Below are positions 1 through 8,246 of a stretch of DNA of 23,313 bases, piece by piece. Source of the stretch: UBA9732 sp003456855 (GTDB taxonomy: Bacteria; Spirochaetota; Spirochaetia; Sphaerochaetales; Sphaerochaetaceae); assembly GCA_946626785.1 (NCBI GenBank), contig CAMOUY010000028.1:1-23313 (forward strand), given 5' to 3'. Both the position numbers and the translations under genes were made by a program. The number at the start of each line of letters is the position of its first letter. Position 1 is the stretch's first letter. Below the pieces are notes generated by a model. The model saw only the letters and a program-made list of their open reading frames with translations. It did not search any database and was not told the DNA's origin.

Positions 1-1278
1 GGTTGTGACAGCTGGGGGTCCGATTCTGAGCCCACTTGTGTACCATGGTCCGTTCACGTCATAAGGGAGGGTATTTCTGTTCAATGTGATTCCACAGGCT
101 GTCAAAGCGTTCTCTGCCTGACGTCCGTTGAGACCGAATGGAGTGACGTCAACAAGCATCAGATGGTTGTCTGTTCCACCGGTGTGGACGTGGACTCCGT
201 TCTCGATGAACCTGTTGGCAAGAGCCTGTGCGTTCTCGACGATCCTTCTTGCATAGTCAGCATACTCAGCGGTGTTGGCCTCGGTGAGCTCGACAGCCTT
301 TGCAGCCATGACGTTTGGAAGCGGTCCGCCCATTACAAGCGGGCAGCCCTGGTCGATGGACTCGGCGAAGCGATCCTTGCAGAGGATGATTCCACCACGT
401 GGACCTCTGAGGGTCTTGTGGGTTGTTGCTGTAACGACATCGGCCCACTTGACCGGGTCGTAGTCACCTGTGAAGACCTTTCCGGCGACAAGGCCACCGA
501 AGTGCGCCATGTCGACCATCAGGACGGCTCCGCACTTGTCGGCTATCTCCCTCATTCTTCTGAAGTCGATCTTCCTTGGATATGCGCTGTAGCCTGTCAG
601 AAGGATCAGAGGCTTGATCTCCATTGCCTGGCGCTCGATGTCATCGTAGTCCAGAAGGCCTGTCTCCTTGTCCACTCCGTAGGAGTAGGCATCGAACATC
701 TGGGCTGAGACGTTCAATCTGTAGCCGTGTGTAAGATGTCCGCCGCTGTAATAGTCAAGGCCGAGGAGTCTCTGGTTGCCTGTCTTCTTCCTGATCTCGT
801 TCCACTGCTCCCTTGTGAGTGCTGATGGATTGGAGATTCCCAGCTCCTCAAGGGCAGGGACCTGGACGACTGTGTTGATGATGGCCCAGTAGGCGATGAC
901 GTTGGCGTCAGCACCGCAGTGAGGCTGTACGTAGGCATGCTCTGCATTGAAGAGCTTGCATGCAGCCTCGCAGGCATAGGCCTCGATGGCATCGACGTTC
1001 TCGCAGCCTGCATAGTATCTGTGGTATGCAAAACCCTCTGCATACTTGTCGGTAAGGAGATTTCCCATTGCAAGGTGGCAGGCCGGGCTGCTGAAGTTCT
1101 CGCTTGCGATCAACTTGAGATGCGTTCTCTGGTTGCGAAGCTCGCTTACTATGCTCTTTGCAACTGTCGGGCAGACCTTGTGGATCGTCTCGAGCTGTGC
1201 TACATAGGCGGTCATGACCTCGTTGATGTCATCCTTGTGGGTGATCAGATATCTTCCGAGTGCTGATTTGTTATCCAT
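1..1278 (-). CDS. glyA: Serine hydroxymethyltransferase, long form (3' end outside window)
   Basis: PLP enzyme interconverting serine and glycine with transfer of a one-carbon unit to tetrahydrofolate; cytosolic. The first 426 codons are present and open to the window edge. Family motifs are clear: LIASENF near residue 56, KYAEGFAYHRYYAGCE, GGHLTHG, the THKTLRGPRGG block with the PLP lysine at about residue 288, and LRIGPPAVTT at the edge. In E. coli GlyA this lysine is residue 229, so the protein carries roughly 59 extra residues before it: an N-terminal extension plus an insert around residues 140-165, between the NVIAYWAI segment and GGHLTHG. Long versions like this are known from spirochaetes and chlamydiae. 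The ATG at 1278 follows GAGGAG with 7 bases between. The gene is preceded by a terminator hairpin and no convincing promoter was found. Confidence 0.95.
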   Translation of the reverse strand, partial: MDNKSALGRYLITHKDDINEVMTAYVAQLETIHKVCPTVAKSIVSELRNQRTHLKLIASENFSSPACHLAMGNLLTDKYAEGFAYHRYYAGCENVDAIEAYACEAACKLFNAEHAYVQPHCGADANVIAYWAIINTVVQVPALEELGISNPSALTREQWNEIRKKTGNQRLLGLDYYSGGHLTHGYRLNVSAQMFDAYSYGVDKETGLLDYDDIERQAMEIKPLILLTGYSAYPRKIDFRRMREIADKCGAVLMVDMAHFGGLVAGKVFTGDYDPVKWADVVTATTHKTLRGPRGGIILCKDRFAESIDQGCPLVMGGPLPNVMAAKAVELTEANTAEYADYARRIVENAQALANRFIENGVHVHTGGTDNHLMLVDVTPFGLNGRQAENALTACGITLNRNTLPYDVNGPWYTSGLRIGPPAVTT

Positions 1279-1317
1279 GGCTTCTCTCCTCACCTGAGTT
1301 TGGCCTAAATTTAAAGA

Positions 1318-1339
1318 AAAAGCCGACTTAGCGGCTTTT
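1318..1339. terminator. Intrinsic terminator, perfect 8-bp stem
   Basis: The arms AAAAGCCG (1318-1325) and CGGCTTTT (1332-1339) are perfectly complementary with a 6-base loop. The T-run is longer on the minus strand, so it most likely ends the small gene at 1381-1512 and insulates glyA. The plus-strand T-run is 4 bases. Confidence 0.8.
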
Positions 1340-1380
1340 CCAGTTTGTCAAAGTGAAAAATGATCTCTATGAAATAGGGA

Positions 1381-1512
1381 TTATCTATCCTTGTCCTTCT
1401 TGCGGGAGATGACCTCCGGAGCAATGTAAGCCGGCTGCTGAGCTGGTTTGTCTTTCATGTTCTTCTCGGACTTTCTGCCCTTGCTTTCTTTCTTGATCTC
1501 GCCACGTGCCAT
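1381..1512 (-). CDS. Small basic hypothetical protein, 43 aa
   Basis: I do not recognise a family. The product is short, very hydrophilic and lysine/arginine rich (14 K/R against 7 D/E in 43 residues), begins MARGEIKKESKGRK and has no hydrophobic segment, so it should be soluble and possibly nucleic-acid or ribosome associated (inference from composition only). It is supported as a real gene by its signals rather than by homology: GGAGG lies 6 bases before the ATG at 1512, a near-consensus promoter lies upstream (TTGACG, 17-base spacer, TATTAT), and a perfect intrinsic terminator follows. The frame opens further upstream to about 1572, but that extension would cover the promoter and has no ribosome site. 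It is divergent from infA. Confidence 0.65.
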   Translation of the reverse strand: MARGEIKKESKGRKSEKNMKDKPAQQPAYIAPEVISRKKDKDR

Positions 1513-1543
1513 ATAGGACCTCCATAAACAAGCATTTGCTGGA

Positions 1544-1572
1544 ATAATACTACTATAGGCCTTCCTCGTCAA
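1544..1572 (-). promoter_or_regulatory. Sigma-70-type promoter of the 43-aa gene
   Basis: On the minus strand, TTGACG (1567-1572) and TATTAT (1544-1549) are separated by 17 bases. The predicted start of transcription is about 25 bases before the ribosome site. It stands back to back with the infA -35 candidate at 1580. Confidence 0.7.
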
Positions 1573-1579
1573 ACGGATA

Positions 1580-1609
1580 TTGACAACTGAAAAAGTTTTG
1601 CGTTAACGT
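1580..1609 (+). promoter_or_regulatory. Candidate infA promoter
   Basis: A consensus TTGACA at 1580-1585 is followed after 18 bases by TAACGT (1604-1609), a weak -10 match that overlaps the 8-bp palindrome CGTTAACG (1601-1608). The -35 box is convincing and the -10 box is not. Confidence 0.4.
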
Positions 1610-1645
1610 AAAAAAGCTCGCACACTAATGTTTTATGGAGGAATG

Positions 1646-1864
1646 ATGGCTAAAGAAGAAGCTATTGAAGTCGAGGGTCTTGTAAAGGAAGCCCTGCCTA
1701 ACGTTATGTTCCGTGTGGAACTGAAGAACAAGCATGTGATCCTTGCTCACATGTCAGGCAGAATGCGCCAGAACCATATCAAGATCGTCCCGGGCGACAC
1801 AGTCAAGATCGAGATGTCCCCGTACGACCTCACCAAGGGCCGCATCATCTACCGCGAGAAGTAA
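1646..1864 (+). CDS. infA: Translation initiation factor IF-1
   Basis: The 72-residue product matches the full length of bacterial IF-1 and its single S1/OB fold. Diagnostic stretches are MAKEEAIEVEG, LPNVMFRVEL, ILAHMSGRMRQNHI, PGDTVKIEMSPYDL and the C-terminal KGRIIYREK. IF-1 binds the ribosomal A site during initiation. The start is chosen at 1646 because IF-1 proteins begin MAKE; GGAGG ends 4 bases upstream. An ATG at 1643 is directly adjacent and an upstream in-frame ATG at 1628 is unlikely. It is monocistronic, divergent from the 43-aa gene and convergent with the exonuclease gene, with only 3 bases between the two stop codons. Confidence 0.97.
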   Translation: MAKEEAIEVEGLVKEALPNVMFRVELKNKHVILAHMSGRMRQNHIKIVPGDTVKIEMSPYDLTKGRIIYREK

Positions 1865-1867
1865 TCC

Positions 1868-2440
1868 TCAAGGGCAAATCCGTTTAAGCTCAATACCTCT
1901 TACAATCAGGAACTTTCTAAGGTCCTGCAGTTCGTATAGTCTGCCGTTGCAGGCCTTCACGAACACCTTTCCGCAGTTTATCGCATCATCCAGGGCATTG
2001 TGCGCATTGTAGTCCAGACCGAACTGTGCGCTGAGCGATGTCAGCGCATGGCTTCTGAGATGGGGCCAGACCTTCCTTGAGATCTGAAGCGAATCAAGAT
2101 AACTGATATCCGGTATCTCTATGTCAAAATGCTTGAGAAGGCTTGTCATGACTCCCATGTCAAAGCGCGCATTGTGCGCAACCAGAAAGTCATCGCCGAT
2201 GAAGTACTCGATCTCAGGCCAGATGTAGGCCCAATCCGGGGCATCGGCGACATCACGCGGCCTGATGCCGTGGATCTCTATGTTTCTCGAATAGAAATAG
2301 TCATAGCCGCGTGGCGGTTTGATCAAGGAGTAGAACTTGTCCAGTACCCTGCCATCCTCGTCAAACTTGGCAAGGCCCACAGAGCAGGCGCTCTGTGGCA
2401 TCTGGTTTGCGGTCTCAAAGTCAATAGTCGTGAAAGTCAT
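1868..2440 (-). CDS. DEDDh-type 3'-5' exonuclease (DNA polymerase III epsilon-like)
   Basis: A 190-residue exonuclease-domain protein. Visible catalytic motifs are Exo I TTIDFET at residues 3-9 (D and E of DxE), Exo II VAHNARFD around residue 87, and Exo III YNAHNALDDA around residue 145 with the HxAxxD signature of the DEDDh subgroup. It lacks the extra domains of full DnaQ, so it is probably a stand-alone repair or housekeeping exonuclease rather than a replicative proofreading subunit (inference). It is the last gene of the efflux operon: the ATG at 2440 lies 4 bases after the TolC stop, with only a distant GGGA upstream. A TTG at 2459-2461 would add 7 residues and overlap the channel gene. 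It shares no obvious function with the efflux genes and may be expressed by translational coupling. Confidence 0.85.
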   Translation of the reverse strand: MTFTTIDFETANQMPQSACSVGLAKFDEDGRVLDKFYSLIKPPRGYDYFYSRNIEIHGIRPRDVADAPDWAYIWPEIEYFIGDDFLVAHNARFDMGVMTSLLKHFDIEIPDISYLDSLQISRKVWPHLRSHALTSLSAQFGLDYNAHNALDDAINCGKVFVKACNGRLYELQDLRKFLIVRGIELKRICP

Positions 2441-2444
2441 GTCG

Positions 2445-3809
2445 TCAAGGCGTCCCTTCAAGATACTTCAATGTGTATAGGGAGGTAGCCAGATTGATGC
2501 GTGTTCGGAGAATCTCTATCTCGCAGTTGTTGCGCTCCAGCCTTCCCTGCAGATAGTCTGATTCAGACCCGTACCCAGTGTCAAGAAGGTCCTTGTCAAC
2601 TTTGCTCTGCTCGTCCTGCTGCTGCGCAAGGGCTTTCTGATAGTCTATCTGTGCAAGATACACGGAAAGATTCGTCCAGTTCTCATCAAGTGCGGAGCGT
2701 ATCTGGCTCTTGGCGCTCTGGATGTCTATCTCAGCCTCCTCGACTGCGCTTGTGGTCCTGCTGACGTTCCTGACAGCCTTGCCGCCGTCGAAGACTGTTG
2801 TCTTCATGGCAATCGTTATGGTTGCGCTCCAGTCGTCCTTCCCGTACCAGTCAGTCTCAATGAACGGAAGTCTGCTTCCCGTGAAGTCGGCGTTCACGAC
2901 CAGGGCGAAGTCAGGCTTCCAGTTCACCGATGCCCCTGCAATGCCCTTCGTCAGACTTGCGATGTTGGAAAGCTTTCCAAGAAGCTTGAAGGTGGTCCTG
3001 CTGTCGGACAGGCACTTTGAGGACAGAGTCTCATAGTCCATTGCACAGAGCTCCTCCAGCTCTGCATCAAAGGCTGCCTCTTCGAACTCTATGTCCGTCT
3101 CCTTCAGATCCGATATGCCTGAAAGGTTCCTGAGAGCAGTCATCATCAGGGCGATCTGCTGGTCAATCTGGGACTTGGCCACATCTATCTGCCTTGCCTG
3201 CACCTTGACGTTCAGGGCCCCGGTCGCAAGCATCATTCCGTTCTCCTGGGCCTTCTGGGCAAGCTCCACAAGACGGGAGGTTATCTCCTGCTGGGCTTCA
3301 AGGACATCCCTCATGGCCAGAAGGTAGTGCAGTGCCGCAACCCTGGTCTTCAGCTCTGTCTGGGCCTTCTCTATGGAGTCGTCAAGCTGGGTCACCCTAG
3401 CCTGGTAGACCTCCTGGTAGAGGTCAACGGACTTGTTCAGCTTTCCCCAGGTGAAGATCGGCTGGGTCATGGAAAGGGAGAACTGGTAGTACATGCTCTC
3501 CTGCCCCTTGTAGATCTGCACATACTCATTCTGCAGACCATAGGTTGTGGTGTTCACGTAGTCGCCCAGATTGACGTAGATCGGGTCTATGGGGTTTGCT
3601 ATGTAGCTTCCCGTCACTGTAAGGTCTATGGTCGGAGCGTAGCCTGCCTTGGCGTCCTTGACGTCCAGAAGGGCCTTGGATACCTCCTCCTTGGCCTTCC
3701 TGATGTCCGGATTGTTGACAAGCATCGAATCGCCCAGATCCGACACCGTCAAGGCAAAGACGGAGACAGTGAGAAGAAGCAGTGCAATGATCAGTGCTAT
3801 TCTTCTCAT
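2445..3809 (-). CDS. TolC-family outer-membrane efflux channel
   Basis: A 454-residue outer-membrane factor. Residues 1-19 form a signal peptide (MRRIALIIALLLLTVSVFA). The rest shows two long alpha-helical repeats separated by barrel-forming segments, as in the OEP family: helices around 95-200 rich in Q/E/K/A, and a second set around 330-440 including VEEAEIDIQSAKSQIRSAL. It should form the trimeric exit duct for the RND pump encoded upstream. Its start overlaps the preceding lipoprotein stop by 4 bases (ATGA type), so the two are translationally coupled. Length is typical of the family. Confidence 0.92.
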   Translation of the reverse strand: MRRIALIIALLLLTVSVFALTVSDLGDSMLVNNPDIRKAKEEVSKALLDVKDAKAGYAPTIDLTVTGSYIANPIDPIYVNLGDYVNTTTYGLQNEYVQIYKGQESMYYQFSLSMTQPIFTWGKLNKSVDLYQEVYQARVTQLDDSIEKAQTELKTRVAALHYLLAMRDVLEAQQEITSRLVELAQKAQENGMMLATGALNVKVQARQIDVAKSQIDQQIALMMTALRNLSGISDLKETDIEFEEAAFDAELEELCAMDYETLSSKCLSDSRTTFKLLGKLSNIASLTKGIAGASVNWKPDFALVVNADFTGSRLPFIETDWYGKDDWSATITIAMKTTVFDGGKAVRNVSRTTSAVEEAEIDIQSAKSQIRSALDENWTNLSVYLAQIDYQKALAQQQDEQSKVDKDLLDTGYGSESDYLQGRLERNNCEIEILRTRINLATSLYTLKYLEGTP

Positions 3810-5047
3810 AGGCTTGTAACACTCTCCGTCAAGGTGCTTGTCGATATGCTGTAGTTTGTATTGCCGGAGCCTGGGGTGTATGTGAACTTGTAGATCTTGA
3901 TATCTCCGCTCTGCAGCACATTGTTGGAGTCGAATACTCTGAAATCGAAACCTATACCAAGAGTGAATGTCACAGTCTTGTTGTAGTCGTTGTCCCAGTC
4001 GACTATGTCCTTGTAGTCATTGTCGGAGTCGCTGTTCACCACGATTGTGTTGTTTGCAGTGCTTCCCACATTAGCGAAATGTCCATGGGTATAGTAGATC
4101 GGATACTCGCTGGTGACCCTGGTGGAGGTTGTCACGTTATTGGCGGAGACGGTCTCGGAGAAGACCTTCCAGTCTGTGCCGTGTTGGTAGAACAGGTAGA
4201 CAGGCACGTCATCGATATTCTCCTCCTTGATTTTGTCTGAGAGTTTCAGGTCCATGTCGCCGCTGAAGCTTGGGATTGTGTACTCGTAGTTCTTCATGTA
4301 GAGGGTCACGCTGTGGGTGCCTTCAGTGATGGTCTCGGAGAAGCATTCGTCTGCATCGATAAGCTCTCCGCTCTTCTTACACATCTCCCAGTGGGTCCCT
4401 GAGGATTCAAGCCAGTACTTTATTGTTGTCGAGGAGCCCACAGAGATGGGGAAGGAAACTTGGAAGGAAGTGGTGCCTGTGAATGTGATGGTGTCGTACT
4501 CGGTACTGTCACCAACCCAGTACTTAAGCGTACATGGAGCTCCGAGAGCCTGATTTGTAGAGACATTGTTCACAGTGAGGTTGATTGTCGTGTAGTACTT
4601 CGAGGCCTCAAGCTTGACATACACGTTGTCTGCATTTGTGCTGTCACTGATGACTGTGGCGTCGTACTTGGCCGGTTTGTAATCCTCATGGTAGAAGATC
4701 AGGTAGAGCTTGTTGACGTCAGCTGTCTTTCCGAACTCGGACTTCTTAGTCTCCCAAACAACCTTGTTCACTGTGAATTCACCGTTTGCATTGGTGCTTG
4801 TCGTGGCTACATAGCCTGCCCCGCTGGACGGTCTGGTTATTGATTCTGCGACGAACTTGTCATAGTCGGAGTTCCTCAGACCCTCGTCCGTGTATGCAAA
4901 GACATTGACGTTCGAGACCGCTGCCGTACCGGTTCCGCTGTCTGTCACGACCTTGCCGCTGATTCCGGCCTGGAACACGACCGAGCAGCTTGCAAGAAGC
5001 ACGGCCATTGCGATGGCCATCAAGGTTACTGTAATTCTTCTATCCAT
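3806..5047 (-). CDS. Lipoprotein of unknown function inside the efflux operon
   Basis: A 413-residue secreted lipoprotein: hydrophobic signal at residues 6-20 and a lipobox LASC with the lipidated cysteine at residue 21. Residues 30-140 (ISGKVVTDSGTG..., NANGEFTVNKV..., LIFYHEDYKPAKYDAT) resemble a carboxypeptidase-regulatory/transthyretin-like beta-sandwich. The remainder is rich in S, T, N and aromatic beta strands, with a D/N-rich stretch near residue 350. No enzymatic motif was found. The ATG at 5047 follows GGAG with 7 bases between; a GTG at 5053 is a weaker alternative. It overlaps the RND stop by 8 bases and the TolC start by 4, so it is fully embedded in the tripartite pump operon. 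A surface or periplasmic accessory role is inferred from position only. Confidence 0.85.
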   Translation of the reverse strand: MDRRITVTLMAIAMAVLLASCSVVFQAGISGKVVTDSGTGTAAVSNVNVFAYTDEGLRNSDYDKFVAESITRPSSGAGYVATTSTNANGEFTVNKVVWETKKSEFGKTADVNKLYLIFYHEDYKPAKYDATVISDSTNADNVYVKLEASKYYTTINLTVNNVSTNQALGAPCTLKYWVGDSTEYDTITFTGTTSFQVSFPISVGSSTTIKYWLESSGTHWEMCKKSGELIDADECFSETITEGTHSVTLYMKNYEYTIPSFSGDMDLKLSDKIKEENIDDVPVYLFYQHGTDWKVFSETVSANNVTTSTRVTSEYPIYYTHGHFANVGSTANNTIVVNSDSDNDYKDIVDWDNDYNKTVTFTLGIGFDFRVFDSNNVLQSGDIKIYKFTYTPGSGNTNYSISTSTLTESVTSL

Positions 5048-8000
5048 TTTCACGCTCCATTTTCCTTTTCTTTCTCTTGATTGTGTTCTTCTCGCCTATG
5101 TAGTAGATGACAGGCACGATGAACAGGGTGATCATTGTCGAGGTCAGAAGTCCTCCGGCAATGGACTGGCCGACAGAGGCGTAGAGCTCAGAGCCCTCTC
5201 CGATGGACAGTGCCATCGGTATGACGCCCATGACGGTTGTAAGTGTTGTTATCAAAATAGGTCTGAGTCTTGAGGATCCGCCCTGCACTATGCTCAGTGC
5301 CAGAATCTTCTCCTCTGTCCTGTAGTCAAGTCTCTGGCCCCTACCGGTCTCATGGGTGAAGCCGCTGCCGGGCTTGTCTACAAGGTCCTCTTCTATGTTC
5401 AGCATTATTGCTGTTCTCTTTCTGTCTCTCAGCTGGTTGATGTAGTCGATCAGGATGATGGCGTTGTTTACGACGGTACCTGCAAGGGCGACCAGGGCGA
5501 TTACGCTCATCAAGGTGATGGAAGAACCGAATACCAGAAGCGAAATGATGACACCAATCAGGCAGAACGGGACGCTGACCATGATTATGAACGGCTGTCT
5601 GAAGCGCTCGAACTGTATGACCATGACCATGTACAGCAGGAAGACAGCGATTATCAGGGCTGTGACGACCGCTGCTAGGCTGTCCTCGATCAGACCTATG
5701 ATACCGCCCGACTCCCTGTCTATGCCCTCCTTCAGAGGATTCTGGGCAAGGTAGTTGTTGACTCTTGCGGTTATGCCTGAGGCATCCTCGCTTACAAGTG
5801 TCGCACTGACTGTTATGGAAAGCTCCCTCTCTGTGTGGTCTATTGCGGAGACTGTGCTCTTGATCTCAAGATCACCCAGCTCCTCGAAGTTCACTATCGT
5901 TCCGGCTTGGGTAGTAATTGGGATTCTACCAAGGCTTGAGACGTTCAGGAAACCGTCTGTGATGTCACTGCAGAGGTGGATTGTGTTTCTCTCGTCATCG
6001 ACTGTCATGGTTCCCGTATCCACCCCGTTGAACAGGATGGCTGACACCATTCCGGCCTCGTAGCTGGTGATTCCAAGAGAATTGAGCTTGACGTGGTCCA
6101 TATTGATTGTGAGAAGAAGCTCGTCGAAGTCGGTGGAAAGACTTGTAGCGGTGACGTCAGGGTCGCTTGCGATGAAGGCTCTGAGTCTCTCACCCTCCTC
6201 ATACAAATCCATGAGGTTGGTTCCAACCAGGGTGATTCCGTAGCCTCCACCGCCTGAGATGTAGGAGACAAGCTTGTCGAAGCCTCCATTGGTCGTTGTG
6301 ACCTTGCAGTCAGGGATTCTTGCAGATACCTCATACTGTGTCTCGTTTATAAGTGTGTGGACGTCTCTTCTGTCACCGGTCTTAAGCTTGACATAGAGGT
6401 AGGCCTGGTTTGTGGTGGCTGTCATTCCACCGCCCATGGCATCGCTGACACCCACGAACACCGCTATTCCCTCAACCTCCGGTTGGAGCTCTCTGATTAT
6501 GTCAGCTGTCTCAAGGGCCTTCTCCTTTGACATGTCAAGCTCGTAACCACGCGGGAACTCCAGATTCACGTAGTACTCACCTGTGTCGACTGAAGGTATG
6601 AAGCTGTATCCCAGGTTCATGACCAGAAGGAAGGACAGAGCCAGGAGTGCAATCGGGACGAAGATGACATAGCGTCTGTTTATCAGGCTCCACTTCAGAG
6701 CTGCCCTGTAGGCGCCCTCAAGCTTGTCTATGAGCTTCATGAAAAGGGTCTTTCTGGGCTCCTTGATCTTTCTGGCCATGATGGTCTTGACCAGGAACGG
6801 CACGAAGACTATTGCAACCAGCAAGGAGGCTCCGATACAGAGGACAAGCACAAGCGCAAAGCCGTTGAGGATCATTCCCACCATTCCCTTCAGGAAGATT
6901 ATCGGGATGAAGACGACCATGGTGGTCAGACTCGATGCGATGATCGAAGGTCCGACCTCGTCGGCTCCAAGCATGATGGCCTCGTCAGGGGTATAGCCAG
7001 GCCTTCCAAGGTATCGCGATATCTCCTCCAGCATGACTGTTGAGGCGTCTACTACCATTCCAAGGGCTACTACGAAGCTCGCTGTGGTAATAAGGTTTAT
7101 CGTCTGCCCTGTGAGCTTCATGGCTATGAAGGTAAACAGGAAGGACAGAGGGATCGATGATCCGATTACCAGTGTGGCCTTCGGGTTGTTCAGGAACAGG
7201 AATATAACTATGACGGCGATTATGATTCCTGTGACACCTGAGTTCAGGACATTGGAAAGGGATTCCTTGATGCTCTTCGAGTCATCGGAGAAGATCTGGT
7301 AGTTCAAAGCCCCATCGGTGTCCTCATTTATACCTGCAAGTATCTCCTTGATCTCTGAGTTGATCTTGACCGTGTTGGCCGAAGCCCTCTTAGAGACCGA
7401 GACCATGATCAGGTTGCTGCCCTCTGATATTACATAGACCGAAGGCTCCGGATAGGTGTAGGTCACATCGGCTATGTCCTTCAGGTAGACCATGACGTTG
7501 TCCGAGCCCATACCCACCGGAAGATCCCTGATCTCCTCAAGTGTCTCGACCTTTCCCTCATACTTCGCGTTGATGGTATGGCTCTGGTAGTCAGCCTTTC
7601 CGAGAGGGATCGAGACGCTCGAGTAGTTCAGGACCTGATAGACCTGGAGCACGCTTATCCCCTTGCTTGAGACATCGTCCATTCTGAGCTTGACATCGAT
7701 CTGAGGTGTGGCGTCTCCATAGAGTTCGACCTCTGTGACTCCATCGATTCTGGTGATCTGAGGCTTCAGGACATCATTGACATAGGTGGTCATCCTTGCG
7801 GTGTCATCACCACCGATGACTGCGAACTGCATGACAGGGAGCATCGTTGCACCACCGACTATGGCTATCGGATCCTGTGCATCGTCAGGAAGCTGGTCCC
7901 TGAGCTCCTGGAGCCTGAACTTCAGGTCCGTAAGCTGGTCGTAGACGTCCACGTTGTCCGAGTAGTGGATCGTGATCCAGCAGTAGGAGTTGTAGCTGTG

Positions 8001-8246
8001 GCTGGTCATGCCCTTGAAGTTCGGAAGGGTCACCAGGTTGTCCTCCAGGACCTTGGTTATGTCCGCCTCAACGTCCTCGGCAGCCGCTCCCGGATAGATC
8101 GTTATGATCTCAACCTCGGGAAGGGACATGTCAGGGATGAACTCCATGCTCAGGCCCGTGAGACAGTACACACCGAACGCAATCAGGGCAATGAGTATCA
8201 TCGCTATGACAACAGGGTGCTTTACTGAGTAGTTGGAGATCTTCAT
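5040..8246 (-). CDS. RND-family multidrug efflux transporter (AcrB-like)
   Basis: A 1068-residue inner-membrane RND pump with the family's duplicated layout: TM1 at 12-30, porter loops, TM2-6 at 336-490, TM7 at 526-545, second porter half, and TM8-12 from 857 to 1050. It should use the proton gradient to move substrates from periplasm or inner leaflet into the TolC-like duct. In TM4 the sequence is GMVVDASTV: D400 is present, but the second aspartate of the AcrB relay pair is A401. In TM10 the AcrB relay lysine position is N927 (GTVVNNAI), a variant seen in many non-proteobacterial RND pumps. A charged insertion of about 40 residues (941-985) lies in the cytoplasmic loop before SRLRPILITTLTT. 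The start overlaps the membrane-fusion protein stop by 4 bases. Confidence 0.95.
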   Translation of the reverse strand: MKISNYSVKHPVVIAMILIALIAFGVYCLTGLSMEFIPDMSLPEVEIITIYPGAAAEDVEADITKVLEDNLVTLPNFKGMTSHSYNSYCWITIHYSDNVDVYDQLTDLKFRLQELRDQLPDDAQDPIAIVGGATMLPVMQFAVIGGDDTARMTTYVNDVLKPQITRIDGVTEVELYGDATPQIDVKLRMDDVSSKGISVLQVYQVLNYSSVSIPLGKADYQSHTINAKYEGKVETLEEIRDLPVGMGSDNVMVYLKDIADVTYTYPEPSVYVISEGSNLIMVSVSKRASANTVKINSEIKEILAGINEDTDGALNYQIFSDDSKSIKESLSNVLNSGVTGIIIAVIVIFLFLNNPKATLVIGSSIPLSFLFTFIAMKLTGQTINLITTASFVVALGMVVDASTVMLEEISRYLGRPGYTPDEAIMLGADEVGPSIIASSLTTMVVFIPIIFLKGMVGMILNGFALVLVLCIGASLLVAIVFVPFLVKTIMARKIKEPRKTLFMKLIDKLEGAYRAALKWSLINRRYVIFVPIALLALSFLLVMNLGYSFIPSVDTGEYYVNLEFPRGYELDMSKEKALETADIIRELQPEVEGIAVFVGVSDAMGGGMTATTNQAYLYVKLKTGDRRDVHTLINETQYEVSARIPDCKVTTTNGGFDKLVSYISGGGGYGITLVGTNLMDLYEEGERLRAFIASDPDVTATSLSTDFDELLLTINMDHVKLNSLGITSYEAGMVSAILFNGVDTGTMTVDDERNTIHLCSDITDGFLNVSSLGRIPITTQAGTIVNFEELGDLEIKSTVSAIDHTERELSITVSATLVSEDASGITARVNNYLAQNPLKEGIDRESGGIIGLIEDSLAAVVTALIIAVFLLYMVMVIQFERFRQPFIIMVSVPFCLIGVIISLLVFGSSITLMSVIALVALAGTVVNNAIILIDYINQLRDRKRTAIMLNIEEDLVDKPGSGFTHETGRGQRLDYRTEEKILALSIVQGGSSRLRPILITTLTTVMGVIPMALSIGEGSELYASVGQSIAGGLLTSTMITLFIVPVIYYIGEKNTIKRKKRKMERENG

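Noticed and set aside
163..708. 181-codon open frame on the plus strand
   Set aside because: It is antisense to the unmistakable glyA reading frame, has no ribosome site and its translation resembles no protein pattern.
1346..1351. TTGACA on the minus strand as a glyA -35 box
   Set aside because: At 16-18 bases the -10 position falls in the terminator stem with no match to the consensus.
3327..3854. 175-codon plus-strand frame opposite the TolC-like gene
   Set aside because: Shadow of the TolC frame in a high-GC-third-position region; no start signal.
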